DNA from: CAYJGJ01 sp964367585
GTDB lineage: Bacteria; Bacillota; Clostridia; Peptostreptococcales; Anaerovoracaceae
NCBI GenBank assembly: GCA_964367585.1
Contig: CAYIYH010000005.1
Location: forward strand, 1-64,000
DNA: 64,000 bases
Reading direction: 5' to 3'
The position numbers were made by a program, and so were the translations under genes. Shown here piece after piece: positions 38,877-47,535 of this stretch; the stretch's first letter is position 1, and every line of letters begins with the position of its first letter. A model generated the notes under the pieces. The model was given only the letters and a program-made list of their open reading frames with translations. It was not told the origin of the DNA and did not search any database.

Positions 38877-38892
38877 AGCAAGTAATGTACCA
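38877..38892 (-). promoter_or_regulatory. Sigma-54 promoter of the component B genes
   Basis: Minus strand TGGTACATTACTTGCT, full match to the -24/-12 consensus with GG-N10-GC. About 120 bases before the proprotein start, with the activator dyad a further 100 bases upstream. Confidence 0.88.
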
Positions 38893-38988
38893 TATTTTTT
38901 AAAGTAATAATTTTTGTTAAAAACCTAGTATTTTTACACGCCTATTGAAGACAGTAACTTCCTTATTAAATAATAAAAGAACTTAGAA

Positions 38989-39003
38989 CGACAAAAAATG
39001 TCA
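38989..39003. promoter_or_regulatory. Activator dyad upstream of component B
   Basis: CGACA-AAAAA-TGTCA, centred about 105 bases upstream of the sigma-54 promoter, the usual place for an enhancer-binding protein. It shares arms with dyads at 40368 and 42092. Five-base spacer here, six in the others. Confidence 0.65.
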
Positions 39004-39013
39004 CAATGTACGG

Positions 39014-40204
39014 CTATTTACTGTTATACGCTTCAATTCCTAGCCTTATTAATTCTACGGCTCTTCTCATGGCCTCTTTATTTAAGACATACGCTATACG
39101 CATCTCATCTTTACCTAATCCGGGGGTAGCATAAAACCCTTCCGCAGGAGCAAACATAACGGATTCACCATTATCTTCAAACTCCTCTAATAAAAACATA
39201 AGGAAGCTTTCAACATTATCGACAGGCAATTTTGCTGTCATATAAAAGGCACCTCCAGGTTTTTGACATATGACTCCTGGTATTTTCATCAATTCTTCAT
39301 ATGCAACATCTCTCCTACCACAGTATTCAGATATTATTTCCTTATAATATGATGCAGGAAGCTTAAATAATTCTGTCGCACCTATCTGATCTATAGTTGA
39401 TACTGAAAGTCTGCCTTGTGCAATCTTCATTGCATTGTTCATAAATTCAGCGTTCTTAGAGGCAAAAAAACCAATTCTTGCCCCGCATGCCGAATATCGT
39501 TTTGATACTGAGTCTACTATGATTAATCTGTCTTCTACCTCTTTTACCTGTCCAAATGAAGTAGCTTCCCTACCGTCATATGCAAATTCCCTATATACCT
39601 CATCCGAAATTATCCATAAATCATGTTCTTTTGCAACCTGTCCTATCAATACCATCTCCTCGTAAGTAAGCACTCTACCTGTTGGATTACCAGGGCTATT
39701 ACAACAAATAGCCTTAGTTCTAGGTGTAATTGTAGCCTCTATCTTATCTCGTTGTGCAAAATGATACCCTTCTTCAGCAGTTGTAGTAATAGGAACGAGA
39801 TTCCCACCTGCACTCGACAAAAATGTTGTATAATTAGTGTAGTATGGCTCAGGAACCAATACCTCGTCTCCCTCATCTAAGATTGCTGTAAATATCATAC
39901 TCAATGCTTCAGAGCCACCTGATGTAACTATTATATTATCTCTGTCATATTTAACATCATAATTTGCTAAATACTCGCAAATAGCATCTTGTAAGTCTGC
40001 AAGTCCTCCGGATTCAGCATATGCAACGACTTTACTATCAAAATTATTAATTGCTCTAAAAAAAACATCGGGAGTAGCCACATCCGGTTGACCTATATTC
40101 AGATGATAAATAATCTTTCCCGCATCTTTTTCTTTTTGAGCTATTGAATTGAATTTTCTAATTGGAGAAAACTGCATCTCCTGTACTTTTTTTGATAATT
40201 CCAT
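39014..40204 (-). CDS. Class I/II PLP-dependent aminotransferase (second of two)
   Basis: A 396-residue fold-type I aminotransferase, different in sequence from the one at 34.9 kb. LNIGQPDVATPDVFFRAI near residue 36, NSPGNPTGRVLTYEEM near 169, SDEVYREFAYDG near 199 and the PLP lysine in VDSVSKRYSACGARIGFF near 230 are all in place, with Arg in MRIAYVLN near the end. The conserved Asp-aminotransferase-like motifs do not define the substrate. AAAGGA precedes the ATG. It has its own sigma-54 promoter and upstream dyad. Confidence 0.9.
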   Translation of the reverse strand: MELSKKVQEMQFSPIRKFNSIAQKEKDAGKIIYHLNIGQPDVATPDVFFRAINNFDSKVVAYAESGGLADLQDAICEYLANYDVKYDRDNIIVTSGGSEALSMIFTAILDEGDEVLVPEPYYTNYTTFLSSAGGNLVPITTTAEEGYHFAQRDKIEATITPRTKAICCNSPGNPTGRVLTYEEMVLIGQVAKEHDLWIISDEVYREFAYDGREATSFGQVKEVEDRLIIVDSVSKRYSACGARIGFFASKNAEFMNNAMKIAQGRLSVSTIDQIGATELFKLPASYYKEIISEYCGRRDVAYEELMKIPGVICQKPGGAFYMTAKLPVDNVESFLMFLLEEFEDNGESVMFAPAEGFYATPGLGKDEMRIAYVLNKEAMRRAVELIRLGIEAYNSK

Positions 40205-40271
40205 ACTAATTTCCTTTCAACTTTCAAAATATCTGATTCATCGTAAACATATTCTTTGCCTTATTTAACAA

Positions 40272-40287
40272 CGCAATATCTATGCCA
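40272..40287 (-). promoter_or_regulatory. Sigma-54 promoter of the second aminotransferase
   Basis: Minus strand TGGCATAGATATTGCG: GG-N10-GC and match to TGGYAYRN4TTGC. About 68 bases before the start codon. Confidence 0.87.
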
Positions 40288-40367
40288 ATTTAAACATTCT
40301 TATATTTCAATGTTTTTTTTTCGATTACAAGTAAATTCGCTCGAAAAATAGCGGATTATATATTAAA

Positions 40368-40383
40368 CGACAGTTTTTTGTCG
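40368..40383. promoter_or_regulatory. Activator dyad upstream of the second aminotransferase
   Basis: CGACA-GTTTTT-TGTCG, perfect arms with a 6-base spacer, about 90 bases upstream of the sigma-54 promoter, an enhancer position. Confidence 0.65.
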
Positions 40384-40436
40384 CTACATCATGGAGGTAC
40401 TTCTATCTCGAGTTCCATTTACTATTATCATTATAC

Positions 40437-40487
40437 AAAAAAAACGTTTTACCTTGACTAGAGTACTTCTCTAATCAAAATAAAACG
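40437..40487 (-). terminator. Terminator of the sigma-54 activator gene
   Basis: On the minus strand CGTTTTA...TAAAACG with further pairing inside (TTGATTAGAG with CTCTAGTCAA, one mismatch), then eight U residues. This is a rho-independent terminator about 110 bases after the activator stop. Confidence 0.85.
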
Positions 40488-40598
40488 CTCTAAATAAAAC
40501 ATAAATAAATATATACTGTATTAAGTTTTTTACAAATGGATGATATTTCCTTTTCATACAGTATCATTTACTTGTGTATAAAATTAATAATATCGTAG

Positions 40599-42047
40599 TC
40601 ACTTCCACTCTGTTGGAGATATATTTAATTTCGTAATCTTATACTTTAGTGTTTGACGAGGTATACCCAATATTTCTCCCGCTTTTGTTTTATTTCCCTT
40701 TGTTTTTTGCATGGCTGCGATTATCATATTTCTTTCTGCAAGTTTCAAATATTCGTTTAAATCTAAATGAGGAAAAGTATTCGTACTCTGTGAAATGCTT
40801 TCTATTTTTAACTGTTTCTGATATAAATCGTCGGGACTACAATGAACATTATCATACATATATGTCGGTAATTGTCGTATATCAAGTATATCCACTTCTG
40901 ACATGCTAATCATATTTTCAACGACATGTTTCAGTTCTCTTACATTCCCTTCCCAATCATAATTTAAAAATAGATTTTGCAATGAATCTGTAATTCCGGT
41001 AACATTTTTTTGGTACATACGATTAAAGTAAACAATGTAGTTTTTAACGAATAATGGAATATCTTCTTTTCTTTCTCTCAGCGGAGGTAAATAGATCATC
41101 CCATTAGATAGACGATAAAATAAATCTTTACGAAGTATTCCTTGCTTAACAGCCTCCATCGGATCCACATTCATAGCTGCAATTATTTTTACATTCACCT
41201 TCTTCTCATGATTTCCGCCTACCGGTCTAAATGTTCCGTCCTCTAATACACGCAATAACTTTCCTTGCAATTGGATAGGCAAGGAATTCAATTCGTCTAA
41301 GAATAACACTCCTCCATCGGCTTCTTCAAAAAGACCCTTTCTTGTCTCAGCTCCTGTGTACGCCCCTTTTTGAGTACCAAACAAGATCGATTCCATAAGA
41401 TTCTCAGGAACAGAAGCGCAATTCTGAATAACTATTTTTTTCTTAGGAACCCCAATACTATTAATCATCGCTTGTACAAAAAGTTCTTTTCCAGTACCGG
41501 TTTCACCATAAATTAAATTTGAACGTAAAGTCTTTACCGCAACCTTTGCCTGCTCAATACAAGCTAACATTACAGGATTCATCGTGATAATATCATCAAA
41601 TGTAGTTTCGTTACTTTTTCCTTTGATTTGTTCTATAAGTAAATCGAATTCATCTTCTGCATTTATTGAACTTCCATGATGATCTACAAATTCAATATCT
41701 GTCACATTTTTTGCTAATTCCACTACCCCATTGATTTTACCTTCGAGAATAATTGGGATTGTAATATTATTGGTACAATAAATATTTCCCATAAAATCTC
41801 TGAATTCTTGTTTTTTCTTTACCACGATTTCTCCGGTAGTCATAGTCTCCAGGACAGAACTTTGCTTTCGCTCTACGGATGGAAATGCGGAAAAGAAATT
41901 CTGACCCGCATACGGTGCTAAGGAACTTTCCATTTTTCTGTTAGGTAATTGAATATCAAATCTAGAATTATAGGTTACTACAAATTCTTTATTTACAACC
42001 ATTATATTGTCAATGTTATTTAATACAAAATTATCTATGGTTATCAT
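40599..42047 (-). CDS. Sigma-54-dependent transcriptional activator (PAS/AAA+/Fis)
   Basis: A 482-residue enhancer-binding protein. Residues 1-130 form a PAS-like sensor (MVVNKEFVVTYNSRFD onward). The AAA+ domain has Walker A GETGTGKE at 181-188, the sigma-54 contact loop GAYTGA at 228-233 (Tyr for the usual Phe) and Walker B GGVLFLDE at 245-252. The C-terminal Fis helix-turn-helix (KTKAGEILGIPRQTLKYKI) ends the chain. The start at 42047 has GGAGG 7 bases upstream; the frame opens earlier at 42098. Upstream of four sigma-54 units, it is their likely activator. No receiver domain is seen, so it probably senses a small ligand directly. Confidence 0.93.
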   Translation of the reverse strand: MITIDNFVLNNIDNIMVVNKEFVVTYNSRFDIQLPNRKMESSLAPYAGQNFFSAFPSVERKQSSVLETMTTGEIVVKKKQEFRDFMGNIYCTNNITIPIILEGKINGVVELAKNVTDIEFVDHHGSSINAEDEFDLLIEQIKGKSNETTFDDIITMNPVMLACIEQAKVAVKTLRSNLIYGETGTGKELFVQAMINSIGVPKKKIVIQNCASVPENLMESILFGTQKGAYTGAETRKGLFEEADGGVLFLDELNSLPIQLQGKLLRVLEDGTFRPVGGNHEKKVNVKIIAAMNVDPMEAVKQGILRKDLFYRLSNGMIYLPPLRERKEDIPLFVKNYIVYFNRMYQKNVTGITDSLQNLFLNYDWEGNVRELKHVVENMISMSEVDILDIRQLPTYMYDNVHCSPDDLYQKQLKIESISQSTNTFPHLDLNEYLKLAERNMIIAAMQKTKGNKTKAGEILGIPRQTLKYKITKLNISPTEWK

Positions 42048-42091
42048 TGGTTTACCTCCAATAGAATATATTATCGACAAAAAATCCGCTT

Positions 42092-42109
42092 GTGACAAAA
42101 AATTGTCAC
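42092..42109. promoter_or_regulatory. Dyad at the activator's own promoter
   Basis: GTGACA-AAAAAT-TGTCAC, a perfect 6-bp-arm dyad placed just downstream of the predicted -10 box, with a half-conserved second copy (CGACA-AAAAAT) at 42075-42085. Its placement predicts autorepression. Confidence 0.65.
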
Positions 42110-42118
42110 CTATATATT

Positions 42119-42147
42119 AATATATCAAATATTAGTATTCCACGCAA
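42119..42147 (-). promoter_or_regulatory. Sigma-70 promoter of the activator gene
   Basis: TTGCGT (42147-42142), 17-base spacer, TATATT (42124-42119) on the minus strand. Unlike its targets, the activator gene lacks a sigma-54 promoter. Confidence 0.55.
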
Positions 42148-42204
42148 CAATTGATTTAATTTGCAAATTTTATTTTCCGCAATTTAATTTTCATTTATAT
42201 CTTT

Positions 42205-43086
42205 TTATTTGCATAATGTAAGCATATCTTCGGGTAGCACGGATTCAAAGTAAACCATTTTTTTCGTTATTGGATGTACAAAACTTAGGTAAGAAGAATG
42301 CAAAGCTTGTCTACCTATCAACAATGGCGCATTGCCTCCGTATTCATAGTCACCTAGCACAGGGTGTCCTATATGACTCATATGTACCCTTATTTGATGA
42401 GTTCTACCAGTTTCTAATTTTAACTCTACAAGAGTATATTTATTTCCAAACCTATTTTTCACATTGCAATGCGTAATAGAAGGATATCCTCCATCTAATA
42501 CAGCTCTAGTAACTTTTTCTTCTGAAATCCTTCCAATTGGCAAATCAATTATTTTATAGTCTTCTTCTAAATTTCCCTTCACTAAAGCCAAATATCTTTT
42601 TTCAACATTTTTTACTTTCATCTGCCTGATGATATCTTCTTGTACATACGCATTTTTAGCAACAAGCAAAACACCTGTCGTATCTTTGTCTAATCGATTC
42701 ACAAACCTTATCTTAAAATTCTGTCCACTCACACGCATATGATACATTATTCCATTTGAAATAGTATGACTATGATATCCTCTAGTTGGATGAACTACTA
42801 TATCAGACTGCTTGTCAATTACGAGAAAATCTTCGTCTTCATATAAAATCTTGAGTGGAATATTCTCTTCCAAACAAAAACTTGTTTCCTCTGGTAAAAT
42901 CACTTTTATCACATCACCTATTTGGGGATTAAAATATGTTAAAGACTCTTCTCCATTTAAAAATATTAATCTTTCCCGTTTAATTCTGGACATCAAGCGA
43001 GAAGAGAATTGAAATTTTGTTTTTACGATTTCTTTTATCGAGAGTGATGTATCTTTCTCTGTTACAACATGTTCAAATCTGGCCAT
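42205..43086 (-). CDS. RluA-family RNA pseudouridine synthase
   Basis: A 293-residue enzyme isomerising uridine to pseudouridine in rRNA or tRNA. An S4-like N-terminal region (SRLMSRIKRERLIFLNGE) precedes the catalytic domain, with ILYEDEDFLVIDKQSDIVVHP near residue 85 and the catalytic Asp in VNRLDKDTTGVLLVAKN near 130. GRTHQIRVHMSHIGHPVLGD is the C-terminal signature. The target base is not evident. It sits between the sigma-54 activator and the divergent purine permease and does not seem part of either unit. Confidence 0.92.
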   Translation of the reverse strand: MARFEHVVTEKDTSLSIKEIVKTKFQFSSRLMSRIKRERLIFLNGEESLTYFNPQIGDVIKVILPEETSFCLEENIPLKILYEDEDFLVIDKQSDIVVHPTRGYHSHTISNGIMYHMRVSGQNFKIRFVNRLDKDTTGVLLVAKNAYVQEDIIRQMKVKNVEKRYLALVKGNLEEDYKIIDLPIGRISEEKVTRAVLDGGYPSITHCNVKNRFGNKYTLVELKLETGRTHQIRVHMSHIGHPVLGDYEYGGNAPLLIGRQALHSSYLSFVHPITKKMVYFESVLPEDMLTLCK

Positions 43087-43290
43087 TAAATAATATCCTT
43101 TATAAAATAATTTCCTTAGTTGTATTTTGAATTATGACTTAACAATCTTAATACATAATATAACATATTACTTTATATTATGCGGTATTTTTACCAAAAA
43201 TACTTGAAAAGTTGTGATTTATAATATAAAATCAATTGTCCGTTGTGTATTGCAACACGAAAATATTTTGAAATTATTATAGGAGAATTT

Positions 43291-44643
43291 ATGTTAGAAA
43301 AAATGTTTAAACTAAGGGAGCATGGCACAGATGTTAAAACCGAAATTGTCGCAGGTATAACTACATTCCTTGCAATGGCATACATACTTGCCGTTAATCC
43401 GTCAATGCTTTCAGCTACCGGCATGGATGCGGGTGCTGTTTTCACTGCAACTGCACTATCTGCAGCAATTGCAACATTCATAATGGGATTTTTTGCAAAC
43501 TACCCAATTGCTCTTGCTTCGGGTATGGGGCTTAACGCCTACTTTGCATATACCGTTAGTCTTGGCATGGGACTTGGTGATGATGCTTGGAAGATAGCAC
43601 TTGCTGCTGTTTTGATAGAGGGTGTTATATTTATAGTGCTTTCATTATTCAAATTTCGTGAAAAGATACTAAACCAAATTCCGCAAAACTTAAAATATGG
43701 TATTACTGTTGGTATTGGTCTTTTTATTACCATCATCGGCCTTATTAGTGCCGGAATAATAAAAGATGATCCTGCAACCCTTATTTCTATGGGAGATCTT
43801 ACATCTGTACGTGCACTGCTTACAATTACAGGGATTATTATTATCGCAGTACTTATGCATTATAATATTAAAGGAGCTATACTTATTGGTATTTTGGCAA
43901 CATGGGGACTTGGAATCGGTGCAGAACTTATGGGAATTTATGTTGTTAATTTTGATGCAGGTATATTCTCAAACATTCCAAACTTTGACAACTACACACT
44001 ATTTCCATCACTCGCACCGACATTTTTCCAATTCAATTTTGAGTGGGCAGCTAATAATATTGTTTCATTTGCAACAATAGTGTTTGCATTTTTATACGTT
44101 GACCTTTTTGATACAGTTGGAACTCTAATCGGTGTTGCAGCTAAAGGTAATCTACTCGATGAAAAGGGTGAACTCCCTCGTGCCGGAAAAGCACTTATGG
44201 CAGATGCTGTAGGTACTGTTGCTGGTGCGTGTCTTGGTACTTCTACTGTAACAAGCTATGTTGAATCCTCAGCAGGTGTTGCTGCGGGTGGTAGAACAGG
44301 ACTTAGTGCAGTAACTGCTGGATCTTTATTCCTTGTATCATTAGTGCTTTCGCCTGTATTCCTTGCAATTCAAGGGTATGCGACTGCTCCTGCCCTTATC
44401 ATTGTAGGTCTTCTTATGATGAGTGCTGTTTCTAAAATGAGCTTTGAAAAAGATATGGCGGATTCGATTTCCGGATTTCTTGCTATCGTCATGATGCCAT
44501 TTACATATTCTATTGCAAATGGTATTATGTTTGGTATACTTTCTTGGGTATTCATCAAGTTATTTACAGGTAAGGTGAAAGACATTTCTGTAACGATGTG
44601 GATTTGCAGTCTTTTATTCTTAGCGAAGATTTTGTTTTTATAA
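43291..44643 (+). CDS. NCS2-family purine permease (guanine/hypoxanthine type)
   Basis: A 450-residue protein with about 12-14 hydrophobic segments, of the AzgA/PbuG subgroup. Marks: TEIVAGITTFLAMAYILAVNP near residue 20, GMGLNAYFAYTV near 89, the VDLFDTVGTLIGVA segment and TSTVTSYVESSAGVAAGGRTGLSA. It probably imports guanine, hypoxanthine or adenine; purine identity is inferred from family. The start at 43291 has TAGGAG upstream. I looked for a purine riboswitch in the leader and did not find its core. Terminator at 44689-44731. Confidence 0.9.
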   Translation: MLEKMFKLREHGTDVKTEIVAGITTFLAMAYILAVNPSMLSATGMDAGAVFTATALSAAIATFIMGFFANYPIALASGMGLNAYFAYTVSLGMGLGDDAWKIALAAVLIEGVIFIVLSLFKFREKILNQIPQNLKYGITVGIGLFITIIGLISAGIIKDDPATLISMGDLTSVRALLTITGIIIIAVLMHYNIKGAILIGILATWGLGIGAELMGIYVVNFDAGIFSNIPNFDNYTLFPSLAPTFFQFNFEWAANNIVSFATIVFAFLYVDLFDTVGTLIGVAAKGNLLDEKGELPRAGKALMADAVGTVAGACLGTSTVTSYVESSAGVAAGGRTGLSAVTAGSLFLVSLVLSPVFLAIQGYATAPALIIVGLLMMSAVSKMSFEKDMADSISGFLAIVMMPFTYSIANGIMFGILSWVFIKLFTGKVKDISVTMWICSLLFLAKILFL

Positions 44644-44688
44644 TATTATTTTCTTAAAGATCTTACTTTTTAAATTTTAATCTCTGTG

Positions 44689-44731
44689 AAGATGTAAATA
44701 ATTGGAACTTACTGAAGGTTATTTACATCTT
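44689..44731 (+). terminator. Terminator of the purine permease gene
   Basis: Perfect 13-bp arms (AAGATGTAAATAA at 44689-44701, complement at 44719-44731) with a 17-base loop, about 46 bases after the permease stop. The rest of the 230-base gap before the next gene is AT-rich and otherwise featureless. Confidence 0.65.
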
Positions 44732-44873
44732 TGCAGGAATATTTTAATCCTCCTCTCTTGCAAAACGCTTACAATACTAGTTCTTTACTCACCTATTACA
44801 TTATGTTGCACTATTTAACCCCCCAAACTCAATTGATACAAATAATCCCATAGATAAATAATTTGGAGATATT

Positions 44874-46427
44874 ATGAATAAAGTAATAAATAGTAACGAA
44901 ATGAAAAAAATTGATCAACACATGATTCACATTAACAAAATACCTGGGATAATTCTAATGGAAAATGCTGCAATGAATGTGAGTAATCATATATATAATA
45001 ACTATAAAACTGCGACAAATATCTGCGTGTTATGCGGTATAGGAAATAATGGCGGTGACGGCTTTGCAATTGCCAGACAACTTATAGTCATGGGATATGA
45101 AGTAAAATGTTTATATATCGGTGATGAAAGTAAAATGTCAGAAGACACACTCACTCAAAAAATGGCACTAGACCAAATAAACACACAGAATATCATCCAT
45201 CTTGAAAAAGATGAAATTTCAGATAATGAATTTAATGTAATTCGTAAAGAAATATGTGCAACCGACTTAATTATTGACGCTATGTTTGGAATAGGCCTTA
45301 CAAGAAATGTCACAGGCACATTTAAGCAGATAATAGATTGTATTAATGAATCAGGTAAAGAAGTAACAGCTGTAGACATACCCTCGGGTATAAACGCAGA
45401 TACAGGACAAATAGAAGGTTCGGCTATCAACGCAAAAACAACTATTACTTTTCAACACCCGAAAATTGGCCACTATATTTATCCAGGCAGAGCGAATACT
45501 GGAAAATTAATTATCGCAAAAATTGGCATCGACAAAGGGTTTACGTCTTCATGTAAGTCAATCATCACAGCTTATGACTTAAACAATAAGCCTAGGATGT
45601 TACCGAAAAGAAAAACAAATTCCAATAAAGGAACATTTGGAAAACTTGGAATAATCGCAGGCACATATGAAATGGCAGGTGCCTGTACCCTAGCCTGTAA
45701 CGCAGCATTTAAGTCAGGTGCAGGACTTGTATCGGTAGGAAGTTCTTCTTATGTTACAGACATTATTCAAAAATCATCTCCTCTTGCACTAGTTTGCCCC
45801 TTTACCGATGACAATTATACCGCAAAATCTAAATTGGATATAGTCGAAAACTTTTTGGAAGACAAAAATGCAATCGTCCTTGGACCTGGAATAGGATCTA
45901 ATACAGAACAAATAGTAGAATACGTCATCAAAAATTATACAAAATCACTCGTGCTCGATGCGGACGGGCTCAATTCTTTAAGCCTGAAATGGCTAAAGGA
46001 AAAAAAGTGTAATGTAATTATAACTCCACATCCTAAAGAATTATCTCGATTGATAAACATACCTCTAGATGAAATACTAAGTTCACCAATAGAAATTGCA
46101 AAACAGGTGGCAAGCGAATACAAAATTACCGTATTACTTAAAGGAGCAACAACTATAATAGCTCATCCGTCAATGAATGGTAATACAAATGTTTCACTAG
46201 TACTTACAGGAAACGATGGGATGGCAAAAGGCGGTAGCGGCGATGTACTTAGTGGAGTTATCGGTAGCCTATGCGCTCAAAATATTAGTACAGATTTGGC
46301 TGGATTATTAGGTGCTTTTATCTGTGGCCACAGCGCAGACATAGCAAAAGAAAAAAGCAATACGTACTCTATTACACCTTTAGACACTATCGATAATTTG
46401 CCCAATGCATTTAACTTATTATCTTAA
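44874..46427 (+). CDS. nnrDE: Bifunctional NAD(P)H-hydrate epimerase/dehydratase
   Basis: A 517-residue repair enzyme that restores damaged, hydrated NADH and NADPH. The N-terminal YjeF_N epimerase half (about 1-215) has GIGNNGGDGFAIARQL, DAMFGIGLTRNVTG and AVDIPSGINADTG. The C-terminal ADP-dependent dehydratase half (about 225-515) has GTFGKLGIIAGT, GPGIGSN, ITPHPKELSRL and TGNDGMAKGGSGDVLSG. TTGGAG lies 5 bases before the ATG. It stands alone between terminators. Confidence 0.94.
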   Translation: MNKVINSNEMKKIDQHMIHINKIPGIILMENAAMNVSNHIYNNYKTATNICVLCGIGNNGGDGFAIARQLIVMGYEVKCLYIGDESKMSEDTLTQKMALDQINTQNIIHLEKDEISDNEFNVIRKEICATDLIIDAMFGIGLTRNVTGTFKQIIDCINESGKEVTAVDIPSGINADTGQIEGSAINAKTTITFQHPKIGHYIYPGRANTGKLIIAKIGIDKGFTSSCKSIITAYDLNNKPRMLPKRKTNSNKGTFGKLGIIAGTYEMAGACTLACNAAFKSGAGLVSVGSSSYVTDIIQKSSPLALVCPFTDDNYTAKSKLDIVENFLEDKNAIVLGPGIGSNTEQIVEYVIKNYTKSLVLDADGLNSLSLKWLKEKKCNVIITPHPKELSRLINIPLDEILSSPIEIAKQVASEYKITVLLKGATTIIAHPSMNGNTNVSLVLTGNDGMAKGGSGDVLSGVIGSLCAQNISTDLAGLLGAFICGHSADIAKEKSNTYSITPLDTIDNLPNAFNLLS

Positions 46428-46504
46428 TTGCATTTTCGTGTATATTCATTCAAAATCAAGTTGTATTTTCATACTAAATCCACCAATATATTCTCGATAA
46501 ATGC

Positions 46505-47426
46505 TTATAATTTATTTTGAAATTTTCTGCAAATACCCATAATAAAGTCCACTTTGACAATATTATCAACCCATTCTCGTGGAATGTTATTTAATCCATA
46601 ATACACACCGGCAAGTCCACCGGCAATAGCTGCAACAGTATCGGTGTCGTTTCCTAAATTGACAGCTTTCAATACGCAATCCTTGTAAGTTTCCGTAGTG
46701 AAGAAACACCACATGGCAGCTTCGAGAGAATGCACGACATAGCCATCTGATTGTATACCCTCATCAGAAAATACTCTAATATTCGGATTAAGTACTCTAT
46801 CGAAATGTTTTAACTCCATCTCTTTTTTATAATAACCTCTTAATATGAATTATAGTCTGTTTTAATGCTTTGTCTTTGTCATAACCTTTTAGTAACTCTG
46901 AAACAAACTGAACATAAATCGAACAAGCAATCTTTGAACGCATATGCCCATGAGTTAATCCAAAAATATCCTCGGCTATCGCAAATTTTTCTTCTAATGG
47001 CATTCCTGCTGTATAGAATGCCAAAGGAAGTATACGCATTAATGATCCGTTCCCATTATCATATTCATCATCTCCACCGCATTCCAAAGGTGGAATCCCT
47101 TTTGAATAATTATACAAGGAATTACGAGTAGTTATTCCAATATCGAAAGCTTCGCCATGAGGTGTCATATATCCATCTTCTATCCAAGAAAGAAACTTAA
47201 TACAAATATCGTCATAATTAAGACCATTCGAAAGACTATCCATAAGACACAGTGTCATAGTACTATCATCGGACCATGTCCCTTTGGGTTGATTAAATGT
47301 GCCAAACTCTCGCATTTCCGAAACAGGATTTTGTCGCAAATCTTCCCTACTCATAAATTCGACAGGCACGCCTAGTGCATCCCCTACAATTAATCCTAAT
47401 ATTCCACCCAATAGCTTATCGTCCAT
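46505..47426 (-). pseudogene. ADP-ribosylglycohydrolase, frameshifted
   Basis: An ADP-ribosylglycohydrolase (DraG-like) gene in two frames. The first part (MDDKLLGGILGLIVGDALGVP, then TWSDDSTMTLCLMDSL) ends at TAA 46829-46827. The second part (MELKHFDRVL..., SDGYVVHSLEAAMWCF, LGNDTDTVAAIAGGLAG) continues one frame over and holds the C-terminal metal-binding motif. Removing one T from AGGTTATTAT near 46838 would join them as KRYYKKEMELKHF with no gap. Either the gene was recently lost or the base call is wrong. The first part begins at 47426 after AAGGAG; upstream codons in that frame belong to a tRNA. Confidence 0.8.
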
Positions 47427-47446
47427 ATGGATCTCCTTTTGATCTT

Positions 47447-47522
47447 TGGTGGAGATAAGGGGGATCGAACCCCTGACCTCTTGACTGCCAGTCAAGCGCT
47501 CTCCCTGCTGAGCTATATCCCC
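47447..47522 (-). tRNA. tRNA-Ala (anticodon GGC)
   Basis: The minus strand reads GGGGATATAGCTCAGCAGG through the anticodon stem CTTGA/TCAAG with loop CTGGCAG (anticodon GGC), the GGTTCGATCCC T-arm, and ends in ACCA. The acceptor stem pairs over 7 bp with one G-U, and CCA is encoded. Lies 20 bases before the ADP-ribosylglycohydrolase start. Confidence 0.96.
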
Positions 47523-47535
47523 AGGACATAAAGAA

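Noticed and set aside
42119..42204. Sigma-54 promoter for the activator gene
   Set aside because: No GG-N10-GC match to the consensus was found upstream of its start; a sigma-70-like pair fits better.
43087..43290. Purine riboswitch upstream of the NCS2 permease
   Set aside because: I looked for the conserved purine aptamer core loops and did not find them in this AT-rich leader.
47427..47495. N-terminal 23 codons of the ADP-ribosylglycohydrolase frame (MTGSQEVRGS...)
   Set aside because: They are the tRNA-Ala gene and its spacer read as protein. The ribosome binding site and family start are at 47426.
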